Below, piece by piece: positions 19,636 through 28,346 of a stretch of DNA of 64,000 nucleotides. The first letter of the stretch is position 1. Every line of letters starts with the position of its first letter. Below the pieces are notes generated by a model. That model was not told the origin of the DNA. It made no database searches and saw nothing but the letters and a program-made list of their open reading frames with translations. The position numbers and the translations under genes were made by a program. Origin of the DNA: Phaeobacter sp. B1627 (lineage in GTDB: Bacteria; Pseudomonadota; Alphaproteobacteria; Rhodobacterales; Rhodobacteraceae); NCBI RefSeq assembly GCF_006265095.1, contig NZ_VCNK01000004.1, positions 124,001 to 188,000 of the forward strand, read 5' to 3'.

Positions 19636-20487
19636 ATGCCGCGAGATGAACAGGCCTACCACTACGGGGTGATCCGCCGGGCGATCGAAGTCATCGACGA
19701 GGGCGGCGCGGATCTCACGCTCGATGCCTTGTCGGCCCGGATGGAGATGAGCCCTGCGCATTTTCAGCGCGTGTTCTCTTCCTGGGTCGGCGTGTCGCCG
19801 AAACGCTATCAGCAATATCTGCGGCTCGGTCATGCCAAATCCCTGCTGCGGGCGGATGTGCCGCTGCTTGATACGGCGCATGCGGTGGGCCTGTCGGGGT
19901 CCGGCCGGCTGCATGATCTGTTCGTGCGGTGGGAGGCGATGAGCCCGGGCGAATATGCGCGCAGGGGGGCCGGGTTGACGGTGCGTTGGGGATGGTTCGA
20001 CAGCCCCTTTGGTGCGGCCCTGGTCATGGGGACGGACAAGGGGCTGTGCGGACTGGCGTTTGCCGCCGAAGTCGGCACCGGGGCTGCGCTCGCCGATATG
20101 TGCGCCCGTTGGCCCAAGGCGACTTTTGTCGAGGATCGTGCCGCGCTGCGATCCCAGGCTGAGGCTGCTTTCCTGCGCAGGGGAGAGACCGCGCTGCATC
20201 TGATTGGCGCGCCGCTGCAGATAAAGGTCTGGGAGGCGCTGCTCAGCATTCCCGAAGGGACGGCCGCCACCTACGGCGAAATTGCCGCCGCCGCCGAGGT
20301 GCCCACTGCGGTGCGCGCGGTCGGCACCGCAGTGGGAAAGAACCCCCTCAGCTGGCTCATTCCCTGCCATCGGGTGTTGCGCAAGGGCGGGGCGATCGGT
20401 GGCTACCACTGGGGGCTTCCGGTCAAACGCGCCATGCTCGCGTTCGAGGCCGCCCGCGCGGAGGCCGCATGCGAAGCGGGCGCGTGA
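19636..20487 (+). CDS. Methylated-DNA--protein-cysteine methyltransferase with AraC-type HTH (Ada-like)
   Basis: Two-domain Ada-type protein of 283 residues. Residues 1-100 are an AraC HTH (LTLDALSARMEMSPAHFQRVFSSWVGVSPKRYQQYLRL); residues 115-280 are the O6-alkylguanine-DNA alkyltransferase domain with the suicide cysteine in LIPCHRVLRKGGAIGGYHWG and the preceding TAATYGEIAAA helix. The N-terminal zinc-binding phosphotriester domain of full Ada is missing, so the methylation switch known for E. coli Ada would not operate the same way. GTG at 19630 is an alternative start. The 3' end overlaps a small gene on the opposite strand by 65 bp. Confidence 0.9.
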   Translation: MPRDEQAYHYGVIRRAIEVIDEGGADLTLDALSARMEMSPAHFQRVFSSWVGVSPKRYQQYLRLGHAKSLLRADVPLLDTAHAVGLSGSGRLHDLFVRWEAMSPGEYARRGAGLTVRWGWFDSPFGAALVMGTDKGLCGLAFAAEVGTGAALADMCARWPKATFVEDRAALRSQAEAAFLRRGETALHLIGAPLQIKVWEALLSIPEGTAATYGEIAAAAEVPTAVRAVGTAVGKNPLSWLIPCHRVLRKGGAIGGYHWGLPVKRAMLAFEAARAEAACEAGA

Positions 20488-20695
20488 TCAGACGGGGTAG
20501 CAGGCGCGGCAGCAGCCTGCGGAGGGTTGCAATGAATGCGCGGCGGCGGGTCCGGCGTCTGGACGCCAGCTGGTCCTCCAGCTCCAACCGGGCCTCTTCC
20601 TGTTCAATCTCGTAGGAGCTGCGGGCGCGGCGGCTCTGGGTATCCCATCGATCATGGCCGAGCGTGATAAGGGTGATCCAATCGTAGGACAGCAT
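20423..20695 (-). CDS. Small basic protein of unknown function
   Basis: A 90-residue frame starting MLSYDWITLITLGHDRW, with a strong AAGGAG site nine bases upstream. The middle is charged and helical (SYEIEQEEARLELEDQLASRR); the C-terminus is very arginine-rich (TRRRAFIATLRRLLPRLLP onwards). No family recognised. The good ribosome binding site and ordered middle argue for a real gene; the overlap with the 3' end of the Ada-like gene and the compositional bias argue for caution. It is divergent from the YafY regulator, 156 nt away. Confidence 0.5.
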   Translation of the reverse strand: MLSYDWITLITLGHDRWDTQSRRARSSYEIEQEEARLELEDQLASRRRTRRRAFIATLRRLLPRLLPRLITRPLRMRPPRGRPRTRAWRV

Positions 20696-20851
20696 CGGGC
20701 GTCTCCTTCTGGCTGCTATCGTCGCCCCCAAGGAACCAGATCACTGCTGACAGCCTGTTGTCAGTGGGCTGTGCTAGAATGGCAGCAGGTTGTCATTTCC
20801 TGGCCCGCGTCTTTGATCATATGCTGGCCGCATACTTCTCCGGAGGCGCCC

Positions 20852-21676
20852 ATGTCCCGCAGCGACCGGCTGTTTGAATTGATCCAGATCCTGCGCGCAG
20901 CCAATGCGCCGCTGCGTGCCGAGGATCTTGCCGCGCAGCTGGAGGTCTCCAGGCGCACGGTCTACCGCGATATCGTGGCCTTGCAGGCGATGCGCACCCC
21001 GGTCGAGGGCGAGGCCGGGGTTGGGTATATATTGCGCAAGGGCTATGATCTGCCGCCGCTGAACTTCGACGAGGAAGAGATCGAGGCCTTGCATGTGGGG
21101 CTCGCCATGCTGATCCGCACCGGTGATGGCGCGTTGCAGCAGGCGGCAGCCCGGGTGGGGCGCAAGATCTGTGATGTCCACAAGAGCGCCGAATGGCTGC
21201 AGGTCGCGCCCTATGGGGCACCGCAGGACAATCCCGACTGTGGCTGCGTGTCCGTTGCGCTGTTGCGGCAGGCGGTGCGCAGTGCCCAGAAACTGCGCCT
21301 GTCCTACGTCAATGAGGGCGGCGAGCAGAGCGACCGCGTGCTGCGGCCACTGGCGCTGATATATCATGTGGATTGTACGCTGCTGGCCGCCTGGTGCGAG
21401 CTGCGCGCCGGGTTTCGCCATTTCAGAACCGACAGAATGATGGCGGCGGATCTGCTTGACGACCAGTTTACGGCAGAGGCGTCTCTGCTGCGCAAACTTT
21501 GGCAGGAACAAGAAGCCGAGTTATTCGTTCACCAAACATGGGCCACCCCGCAAAGCAGCGGCAGAGCGTGCGCGGCAATCCGCCGAACCGCATCTCTTGT
21601 CGCTTGTTGCAGCCGCGATGTGGCACAATATCTATACGTAACGTCTCCGCGTTTGTTCGAGGTGGGTCACCCCTGA
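20852..21676 (+). CDS. YafY-family transcriptional regulator (HTH_11 + WYL)
   Basis: DNA-binding regulator of 274 residues. Residues 1-55 are the HTH_11 wing (RLFELIQILRAANAPLRAED, LEVSRRTVYRDIVALQ), and the WYL domain covers roughly residues 135-225 (LRLSYVNEGGEQSDRVLRPLALIYHVDCTLLAAWCELRAGFRHFRTDRM). WYL domains commonly sense small ligands or nucleic acid. GGAGG lies just before the ATG. After about residue 228 (LRKLWQEQEAE), where relatives stop, there are about 45 further residues of unusual composition (ATPQSSGRACAAIRRTASLV). The nearest downstream gene is an OmpA lipoprotein 48 nt on. Confidence 0.87.
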   Translation: MSRSDRLFELIQILRAANAPLRAEDLAAQLEVSRRTVYRDIVALQAMRTPVEGEAGVGYILRKGYDLPPLNFDEEEIEALHVGLAMLIRTGDGALQQAAARVGRKICDVHKSAEWLQVAPYGAPQDNPDCGCVSVALLRQAVRSAQKLRLSYVNEGGEQSDRVLRPLALIYHVDCTLLAAWCELRAGFRHFRTDRMMAADLLDDQFTAEASLLRKLWQEQEAELFVHQTWATPQSSGRACAAIRRTASLVACCSRDVAQYLYVTSPRLFEVGHP

Positions 21677-21724
21677 TACCGAAAGATGCCGAGAGACAGG
21701 ATTGAGAGAGAAAAGGTAGACTGA

Positions 21725-22390
21725 ATGTCTTTTGCGAAACTCCCCGTTGTTGGTGTTCTGACCGCAGCCGTCGCGCTGAGCGCCTGTAATGATCCGGCGT
21801 CTTATGGCGCGCCCGGTGGTACGAACCGCTCGCAGAACGGGGCCATCATCGGTGGCCTGATCGGTGCGGGTATTGGTGCTGCGACCTCGGATGACGACAA
21901 GGTCGACACCGTCATCGGCTCCGCAGCGCTGGGCGCCCTGGCCGGTGGTCTGATCGGCCGCGAGCTGGACAAACAGGAAGCCGAATTGCGGCAGAGCCTC
22001 GACAACGGTTCAATTTCCATCGTGAACACCGGTGACCGTCTGATCGTGTCGCTCCCGAATGATCTCACCTTTGCCACGGACAGCGCGTCGATCTCATCGG
22101 TGGTTCGCAGTGATCTGCGCAAGGTGGCGGGCAGCCTGCAGCGCTATCCGGGCAGTGTCGTACAGGTGATCGGCCATACCGACAGCGACGGTGCCGCATC
22201 CTACAACTATTCGCTGTCCGAACGCCGCGCCAACGCGGTCGCGGACGAGATGGCGGCGGGTGGGGTATCCTACGGGCGCATGCGCATCATTGGCCGCGGC
22301 GAAGACGCCCCTGTGGCCAGCAACCTGACCGTCGAGGGCAAGGCGCGCAACCGGCGTGTCGAGATCGTCATTATCCCGCAGGCCAGCTAA
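21725..22390 (+). CDS. OmpA-family lipoprotein (glycine-zipper plus OmpA domain)
   Basis: Outer membrane lipoprotein of 221 residues, YiaD/Pal-like. The lipobox is in TAAVALSACNDP (LSAC, acylated cysteine at about residue 21). A glycine-zipper segment follows (IIGGLIGAGIGAATSDDD and GALAGGLIGREL), then the OmpA peptidoglycan-binding domain: VVQVIGHTDSDGAASYNYSL, SERRANAVADEMAAGG and KARNRRVEIVIIP. Likely tethers outer membrane to peptidoglycan. A hairpin terminator lies 62 nt after the stop. Confidence 0.93.
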   Translation: MSFAKLPVVGVLTAAVALSACNDPASYGAPGGTNRSQNGAIIGGLIGAGIGAATSDDDKVDTVIGSAALGALAGGLIGRELDKQEAELRQSLDNGSISIVNTGDRLIVSLPNDLTFATDSASISSVVRSDLRKVAGSLQRYPGSVVQVIGHTDSDGAASYNYSLSERRANAVADEMAAGGVSYGRMRIIGRGEDAPVASNLTVEGKARNRRVEIVIIPQAS

Positions 22391-22451
22391 CGGGCTTGGG
22401 CCGGCAAGGCCCGTATTGTCCGCCCATATTTTCTGCCGTATTATTCTGAAG

Positions 22452-22476
22452 GGTCGCGCTACCTGCGCGGCCTTTT
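22452..22476 (+). terminator. Rho-independent terminator after the OmpA lipoprotein gene
   Basis: Eight-bp stem GGTCGCGC/GCGCGGCC (one G-U pair in RNA), 5-nt loop, then TTTT. Position and orientation fit the end of the OmpA lipoprotein transcript. Confidence 0.8.
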
Positions 22477-22592
22477 GCATGGTGCCTGCCGGCTCTCCGG
22501 CTGCGCCCCGGCATTTCCCACTTGCATGGGGGTCGCACTGGCATCGGTATCACCCTGCCATGGGGGCGAGAACGCCGCAGGCGGTGACCGCG

Positions 22593-23639
22593 TCAGAGAT
22601 TGTCGGACACTCGGAAACCGGCCGGAATTGCGTCGCGCCCCTCCAGCAGCAAATCAGCCATGACATCGGCGATCCTGGGGGCCATGCCAAAGCCGATCTT
22701 GAAGCCGCCATTGGCAATGAAATGACCACGCCGTCCCGGCCATTCGCCCAGCATCGGGGCACGGGTCCGGGCGCGCGGGCGAACCCCGGCCCAGCGGCTC
22801 AGGATCGCGGCGCCCTCGAGCTGCGGCACCGCGCGGCGGGCGCGGGCGATAACCTCCTCCAGCTGTGAGTCGGTGTCGGCCGGATGGGTGAAGTCCCGCT
22901 CGCTGGTGGAGCCGATGGCAAGCGTTCCGTCCGCATGCGGAATAATATGCAGCCCGTCGGCATAGAGCTGCGGCACCTGGCCTGCGTCGAACTGCAACAA
23001 GGCGGCCTGGCCCTTGACGCCATTTCCGACACTCCGGGTGGCCTCCGCATTCATCTCCAGAAGCCCCTGATAGCCGGTCGCATGCATCACCAGCCCGAGA
23101 TCGGGCGCGTCAGGAACCACCTCGACGCCGCCCGCCCTCAGGGCCGCGACCAGTGCCGCGCAGGCCTGGCGAGGGTGGATGCGGGCCGACAGCGTATCGT
23201 GGATGACCATCCCGGTGGCGCTGGGCGGGTGCCATTCCCCGAACTCCGCCGCCGGGCGGACCTCCCAGATGGCGCGGCCCTGCCAGAGGTCTGCCGCGCT
23301 GTCGCAACGCTGCACTGCCAATTGCAGGCCACGGTCATCCGCAATCGGCTGCAGTCGCCCCAACCGGCCATAGCCGGGCGAAACCCCGCCCGTGGCCTCG
23401 ACCTCGGCCCAAAAGCGCTCTGCCATCAGCAGGCTGTCCAGCTGAAAGGCCTTTTTCGGGTTCCAGTTCTCCGGCACATGCGGGGCCAATGCGCCGACGA
23501 TGCCGCCGCTTGATCCCGCGCCGGGGCCGTGAGGGTCCACGATCTGGACAGGGGCACCGCGCCGGTGACAGGCCCAGGCGATCGAGAGGCCAAAGATACC
23601 CGCGCCGCGCACCGTGATTTCGGGAGTTGCCATTTCCAT
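22593..23639 (-). CDS. FAD-dependent oxidoreductase, DAO family; candidate MnmC oxidase partner
   Basis: D-amino-acid-oxidase-fold flavoprotein of 348 residues: FAD-binding VRGAGIFGLSIAWACHRRG near residue 9, HGPGAGSSGGIVGALAPH, and a C-terminal block LSRWAGVRPRARTRAPMLGEWP then GHFIANGGFKIGFGMAP. The gene is head-to-head with mnmD (53 bp between starts). In E. coli, MnmC fuses a DAO-type oxidase, which converts cmnm5s2U to nm5s2U, to a methyltransferase; here the two parts would be separate divergent genes. That assignment is inference; glycine or other amine oxidase activity is the alternative. AAAGGG precedes the ATG at 23639. Confidence 0.8.
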   Translation of the reverse strand: MEMATPEITVRGAGIFGLSIAWACHRRGAPVQIVDPHGPGAGSSGGIVGALAPHVPENWNPKKAFQLDSLLMAERFWAEVEATGGVSPGYGRLGRLQPIADDRGLQLAVQRCDSAADLWQGRAIWEVRPAAEFGEWHPPSATGMVIHDTLSARIHPRQACAALVAALRAGGVEVVPDAPDLGLVMHATGYQGLLEMNAEATRSVGNGVKGQAALLQFDAGQVPQLYADGLHIIPHADGTLAIGSTSERDFTHPADTDSQLEEVIARARRAVPQLEGAAILSRWAGVRPRARTRAPMLGEWPGRRGHFIANGGFKIGFGMAPRIADVMADLLLEGRDAIPAGFRVSDNL

Positions 23640-23692
23640 GCCCTTTCGTCAGGTTCGCCCTGTCTCCGGACGTCTCTCTAGAGGAAATTACC

Positions 23693-24361
23693 ATGGCAGA
23701 CCAGCAGGCCCGGCTGAGTTGGCGGGACGGCATGTTGCCGGTCTCCGACCAGTTCGACGATCCCTATTTCTCGCTTCAGAACGGTCTTCTGGAGACCGAA
23801 CATGTGTTCCTTGCCGGGAACGATCTGCCAGCGCGCTATGCGGCTGGGTTTCACATCGCAGAGCTGGGTTTTGGAACCGGCCTCAACATGCTTGCGGCCT
23901 GGCGGGCCTGGGAGCAGAGCGGCCAGAAGGGCGCGTTGCATTTCACCAGCTTTGAGGCCTATCCGATGGCCGTGGACGATATGGCTCGCGCCTTGCAGGC
24001 CTTTCCGCAGATCATGCCCTGGGCAGAGCGGTTCCTGAGCCAGTGGACGGGCGGCGGTCTGTGTGACCTCGGCACGCTGCGCGCCGAGGTGGTCGTCGCC
24101 GACGCCCGGGTGTCGGTGCCGGAGTGGACAGGGCAGGCCGATGCCTGGTTTCTGGACGGGTTCTCGCCCGCCAAGAACCCGGAGCTGTGGCAGCAGGATC
24201 TGTTGCAGGCGGTGGCGGATCACACGCGTAGCGGTGGCACGGCTGCGACCTATACGGCGGCCGGATTTGTCCGCCGGGGGCTGCAGGAGGCCGGGTTTGA
24301 CGTGGACAGAGCGCCGGGCTTTGGCCGGAAAAGACATATGACGCGGGCAGTGAAAGGCTGA
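23693..24361 (+). CDS. mnmD: tRNA 5-methylaminomethyl-2-thiouridine methyltransferase, MnmD type
   Basis: SAM-dependent methyltransferase for the last step of mnm5s2U34 synthesis in tRNA; DUF752 family. Diagnostic segments are LSWRDGMLPVSDQFDDPYFS and LLETEHVFLAGN at the N-terminus, the SAM site ELGFGTGLNMLAAWRAW near residue 57, and DAWFLDGFSPAKNPELW near residue 146. The DAO half present in enterobacterial MnmC is absent, giving 222 residues. GAGGAAATT precedes the ATG. Divergent from a DAO-type oxidase gene and followed after 3 nt by an EamA permease. Confidence 0.92.
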   Translation: MADQQARLSWRDGMLPVSDQFDDPYFSLQNGLLETEHVFLAGNDLPARYAAGFHIAELGFGTGLNMLAAWRAWEQSGQKGALHFTSFEAYPMAVDDMARALQAFPQIMPWAERFLSQWTGGGLCDLGTLRAEVVVADARVSVPEWTGQADAWFLDGFSPAKNPELWQQDLLQAVADHTRSGGTAATYTAAGFVRRGLQEAGFDVDRAPGFGRKRHMTRAVKG

Positions 24362-24364
24362 GGC

Positions 24365-25252
24365 ATGGATCAGGTGATGGCAAAAGACGACACCAGAATG
24401 GGGATCCTGCTGATGATCGGGGCGACCATCGTGTTTGCGTTCCAGGACGGGATCTCGCGGCATCTGGCCAGTGAGTACAACATTTTCATGGTGATCATGA
24501 TCCGCTACTGGTTCTTCGCGGCCTTTGTGATCTCGGTGGCATTGCAGCAGACCGGCAGCCTCCGTCTGGCCGCCCGGACCAGCCAGAAGGCGGTGCAGAT
24601 CTTTCGCGCCTTCGTGCTGGTGGCCGAGATCTGCGTCATGGTGCTTGCCTTCACGGTGCTCGGACTGGTGGAAAGCCACGCGGTTTTTGTCTGCTATCCG
24701 CTGCTGATCGCGGCGCTGTCCGGTCCCATTCTCGGCGAGCAGGTCGGCTGGCGCCGTTGGTCGGCGATCGGCGTCGGTTTTCTCGGTGTGCTGATCATCC
24801 TGCAGCCGGGGTCCGGCGTGTTCCAGCTCGCCGCGCTCATTCCGCTGGTATCGGCGCTGATGTTTGCGCTCTACGGATTGCTGACACGCTATGTGGCGCG
24901 GCGGGACACGACCGCGACCAGCTTTTTCTATACCGGCGTCTACGGCATGATCTTCATCACGCCGCTGGGGCTTTGGTACTGGGAGCCGATGACGGCGCCG
25001 GATTGGGGCTGGATGGCGATGCTCTGTGTGACCGGCGCACTGGGGCATTGGTTGCTGATCAAATGCTACGAGATGGCCGAAGCCAGCGCAGTGCAGCCTT
25101 TTGCCTATATGCAACTGCCCTGGGCTGCGATGATCGGGCTCACGGTGTTTGGCGAAAGCATGCGGACCAATGTCGTGATCGGCGCCGGGCTGGTGGTTGC
25201 GGCCGGGCTATTCACCTTTTGGCGCGAAAACATCAAGCGTGCGGCCCGATAG
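24365..25252 (+). CDS. EamA-family (DMT) transporter
   Basis: Inner membrane permease of the drug/metabolite transporter superfamily, 295 residues with about ten hydrophobic segments in two EamA repeats (for example GILLMIGATIVFAFQDGISR, AFVLVAEICVMVLAFTVLG, LIPLVSALMFALYGLLTR). Substrate unknown; family members export amino acids or related metabolites. It starts 3 nt after mnmD, so it is probably co-transcribed. Its last 45 bases overlap the 3' end of the convergent lytic transglycosylase gene. Confidence 0.9.
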   Translation: MDQVMAKDDTRMGILLMIGATIVFAFQDGISRHLASEYNIFMVIMIRYWFFAAFVISVALQQTGSLRLAARTSQKAVQIFRAFVLVAEICVMVLAFTVLGLVESHAVFVCYPLLIAALSGPILGEQVGWRRWSAIGVGFLGVLIILQPGSGVFQLAALIPLVSALMFALYGLLTRYVARRDTTATSFFYTGVYGMIFITPLGLWYWEPMTAPDWGWMAMLCVTGALGHWLLIKCYEMAEASAVQPFAYMQLPWAAMIGLTVFGESMRTNVVIGAGLVVAAGLFTFWRENIKRAAR

Positions 25253-27193
25253 TTCCCGTGTGAATGGCACCGGCAGGGCGGGCTGGCCCAGCCGGGCGCG
25301 ATAAACCGGCAGGCTTTCGGTGACGCGCATCACATAGTTCCGGGTCTCGTTGAAGGGGATATGCTCTACCCAGTCGACCACATCCACCGATGCGTCGCGC
25401 GGATCGCCATAGCGCTCCATCCACGCGATGGGACGGTGGGGGCCTGCATTGTAGCCTGCGGCCATCAGCACCACATTGCCATTGAACGCGCCTGCCAGCG
25501 AGGCGAGATATTGCGCGCCAAGCCGCGCGTTGTAGCGCCACTCTGACGTCAGCCGGGACATCTTGTGGTCGTCCAGAATACCAAGTTCCCGGGCCACCAG
25601 CTCTGCTGTGGCGGGCATGACCTGCATCAGGCCCCGGGCGCCTGCATGGCTGACAACCACCGGATCGAATTCGCTTTCGCGACGGGCAATGGCCAGGGTC
25701 ATCTCCGGTGCCATGGGCAAATCAAGCGCCGCCACCGGATGCAGCGGATAATACGCGCCCGCAAGTTCCAGCCCATCCTGCGCCGCGCGTTTGGAGATCA
25801 TCACCGCCAGATGCGGCTGCTCCATATCGACGGCCATCTGACCGAGCCTCAGGGCATCATCGGGGGACAGGCTTTCGGCCAGATGGGTCAGGAACCGCTC
25901 TGCCAGCGGGATTTCGCCCGCCTTCAGCAACTCCATCCCGGCCATGTAGACGGACGAGCCGAGAAACCGAGCCCCCCGCCAGTCCGGCGTGTCCGGGGCC
26001 GCGAGCACCGGGTCCAGACCGCGCCCAAGCGCCTGCGCAGACAGCAGGCCATAGTAGGAGCTTTGGTACTTTGCCCCAAGACGATAGGCGGCATGGGCCT
26101 TGTCGACCTCCCCCAGCCGGGCATAGGCGCGACCGAGCCAATAGCCAGCCCGCCCGACCGAAATCGGGCTTTTGACCGCTGCCAGAAACCGGGTGAAGTG
26201 ATAGACGGCGAGTTCCGCGTTCTCAAGCTTGCGCAGCGCAACATAGCCCGCGATCCATTCATTGTCGGCATAGCCATAGCCGGCATCCGCAGTGGCAAAG
26301 TGGTTGGCCGCAAGCCTGTAGGCCCGTGTATTGTCATTGTCCCGCATCAGCTGACGGGCAAAATCCGCCCGCCGCCGCAGCCATTTTTCTGGCACCCCCA
26401 GCGCCGCCGCCGAGGTGGAGCGCTCCAGCATCATCGCGATGGCATCGTCCTGCCGCCGTTTCGCATCGCGCCAGGCAAACCGGTCATAGGCCAGCCCGGC
26501 GTCACCCCTGAGCCCGGCAGGCACCGCAGCAATCGCCGCATCGACCCCATTTGCCTGCTCCTGCAATGCGATGCGCGCCTCGGCGAGCTTGCGCGCGCCC
26601 TCGCTCACCAGATCCAGCATCCGGCGACCGGAGACCTTGTGGCCATCCCACAAGAGGCGGGACAGGCGGGTCTCATGATGGGCGGCCAGCAGGGTGCCGT
26701 GACGGGCCAGATAGGCAACCTGTGTGTCCGCAGGCATCGCCATGCTCTGCCATGCGCGCAGGATTTCGGCCTGTCCTTCGTCCCTGCGGCCGCTGCGGAT
26801 CAGGGCGTCGCCGAGGCTCAATGCGCCCTCTGGGGTCTGGGGGGGCTGGGGTGCGCCTGCACCCCGGTAAAATGCCAGAACGGTGGCGTCGCCTGCGGTC
26901 GCGATGATTTCTTCGGATTGGCGGCGCAGGTAATCCATTCCCGGCCAGTCGGCGCGGCGCTCGAGAAAGGCCATGATATCCTGCGGACGTCCTTCGGCGG
27001 CGCGCAGACGGTGCCATTCGATCACATCCCTTGCGATGGAGCCTTCGTCCCCCGCCTCGATCAAGGCTTCGGCCCAGAGCGAATCGCGCATCAGGGGCAG
27101 GGCTGTGACGAGACCTCGCGCCAATACGGGCGCGTTCCACAAGGTCGTGAAAATCAGCACGAAGCAGGCAAGTCTGCGTGTCATCTCTTGCAT
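25208..27193 (-). CDS. Soluble-type lytic murein transglycosylase
   Basis: Periplasmic lytic transglycosylase cleaving the MurNAc-GlcNAc bond with formation of 1,6-anhydroMurNAc. Signal peptide at the N-terminus (TRRLACFVLIFTTLWNAPVLA). About 450 residues of helical repeats follow, as in the Slt70 superhelix. The C-terminal SLT domain has the catalytic glutamate in LAIARRESEFDPVVV, then HAGARGLMQVMPATAEL and MAAGYNAGPHRPIAW. Length is about 661 residues. Start 27193 (MQEMTRR) is chosen; 27184 is an equally plausible in-frame ATG. Convergent overlap with the EamA gene. Confidence 0.92.
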   Translation of the reverse strand: MQEMTRRLACFVLIFTTLWNAPVLARGLVTALPLMRDSLWAEALIEAGDEGSIARDVIEWHRLRAAEGRPQDIMAFLERRADWPGMDYLRRQSEEIIATAGDATVLAFYRGAGAPQPPQTPEGALSLGDALIRSGRRDEGQAEILRAWQSMAMPADTQVAYLARHGTLLAAHHETRLSRLLWDGHKVSGRRMLDLVSEGARKLAEARIALQEQANGVDAAIAAVPAGLRGDAGLAYDRFAWRDAKRRQDDAIAMMLERSTSAAALGVPEKWLRRRADFARQLMRDNDNTRAYRLAANHFATADAGYGYADNEWIAGYVALRKLENAELAVYHFTRFLAAVKSPISVGRAGYWLGRAYARLGEVDKAHAAYRLGAKYQSSYYGLLSAQALGRGLDPVLAAPDTPDWRGARFLGSSVYMAGMELLKAGEIPLAERFLTHLAESLSPDDALRLGQMAVDMEQPHLAVMISKRAAQDGLELAGAYYPLHPVAALDLPMAPEMTLAIARRESEFDPVVVSHAGARGLMQVMPATAELVARELGILDDHKMSRLTSEWRYNARLGAQYLASLAGAFNGNVVLMAAGYNAGPHRPIAWMERYGDPRDASVDVVDWVEHIPFNETRNYVMRVTESLPVYRARLGQPALPVPFTRELSGRTLDVFAPKGE

Positions 27194-27322
27194 TTTCCAG
27201 TCATCCGGGGATACAGCCTGTGACGATAGTGCGTGATGAACCGGGTGCAACTCAAATCCCTGGCATCGTGCCTGTCCGGGCAAGGAATTGCCTGTACGAA
27301 ATCACTTAACTGGAGCGTTCCC

Positions 27323-28195
27323 ATGTTCAAAGGCTCTATGCCAGCCCTCGTCACCCCGTTTCGCAATGGTGAGTTGGATCTGGATACGCTCAAACACTTG
27401 GTTGAATGGCACATTGCCGAAGGGTCCACGGGTCTGGTTCCGGTCGGAACCACCGGCGAGAGCCCGACCTTGACCCATGACGAGCACGAGCGCGTCATCG
27501 CGGTCGTGGTCGAAACCGCTGCGGGTCGTGTGCCGGTGATCGCGGGGGCCGGATCCAACAATACTGTCGAGGCGATTCGCTTTGTCGAATTCGCCGAGAA
27601 GGTCGGTGCCGACGCGGCCCTGGTTGTGACGCCCTACTACAACCGGCCAACCCAGCGCGGCATGGTGGTCCATTTCACCGCAGTGCATGACTGCGCTGAC
27701 ATTCCGATCATCATCTACAATATCCCGCCGCGGTCGGTCGTGGACATGTTGCCCGCGACCATGGGCGAGCTGGCAAAGCTGCCACGGATCATCGGCGTGA
27801 AGGATGCCACCGGCAAACTGGAACGGGTGAGCCAGCAGCGGGCGTCCTGCGGGTCCGATTTCGTGCAGCTGTCTGGCGAAGATGCGACCGCGCTGGGCTT
27901 CAACGCTCATGGCGGTGTGGGCTGTATCTCGGTCACTGCCAACGTCGCACCGAAGCTCTGCGCGGCGTTTCAGGCTGCAACCCTTGCCGGGGATTACAAG
28001 ACCGCGCTGGACTATCAGGACCGTCTGATGCCCCTGCACGAAGCGATCTTTATCGAGCCGGGTCTGGTAGGAGCGAAATACGCATTGTCCAGACTGGGGC
28101 TGTGTTCCGAAGAGGTCCGGTCGCCGCTGACAGGGCTTGAGGATGCGACCAAGGCCAGAATCGATGCGGCCATGGGGCACGCGGGCCTGCTCTGA
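27323..28195 (+). CDS. dapA: 4-hydroxy-tetrahydrodipicolinate synthase
   Basis: First committed step of the lysine/diaminopimelate pathway: condenses pyruvate with aspartate semialdehyde. All key residues are visible: [28 protein letters not shown] (catalytic tyrosine), [11 protein letters not shown] and the Schiff-base lysine in [13 protein letters not shown] near residue 161. Length 290 is normal. Start 27323 ([13 protein letters not shown]) is preceded by TGGAG. Divergent from the lytic transglycosylase and followed by a strong terminator. Confidence 0.97.
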   Translation: MFKGSMPALVTPFRNGELDLDTLKHLVEWHIAEGSTGLVPVGTTGESPTLTHDEHERVIAVVVETAAGRVPVIAGAGSNNTVEAIRFVEFAEKVGADAALVVTPYYNRPTQRGMVVHFTAVHDCADIPIIIYNIPPRSVVDMLPATMGELAKLPRIIGVKDATGKLERVSQQRASCGSDFVQLSGEDATALGFNAHGGVGCISVTANVAPKLCAAFQAATLAGDYKTALDYQDRLMPLHEAIFIEPGLVGAKYALSRLGLCSEEVRSPLTGLEDATKARIDAAMGHAGLL

Positions 28196-28227
28196 CACCG
28201 GGCTGAGCATCCCGAACCGGACCAAGG

Positions 28228-28255
28228 GCCCCGCCAGTTCTGCGCGGGGCTTTTT
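28228..28255 (+). terminator. Strong rho-independent terminator of dapA
   Basis: Perfect 7-bp stem GCCCCGC/GCGGGGC with a 9-nt loop, followed by TTTTT. It lies 33 nt after dapA and separates it from the convergent soeC. Confidence 0.93.
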
Positions 28256-28346
28256 GCGGTCCGCACGCCGGGCCTCCGGGCGCCACTCCGGTGGTCGGCC
28301 AGTGCGCCAGCCCCCTCAAATGCGTCGGCTACCTAGCTTTGCCCGC

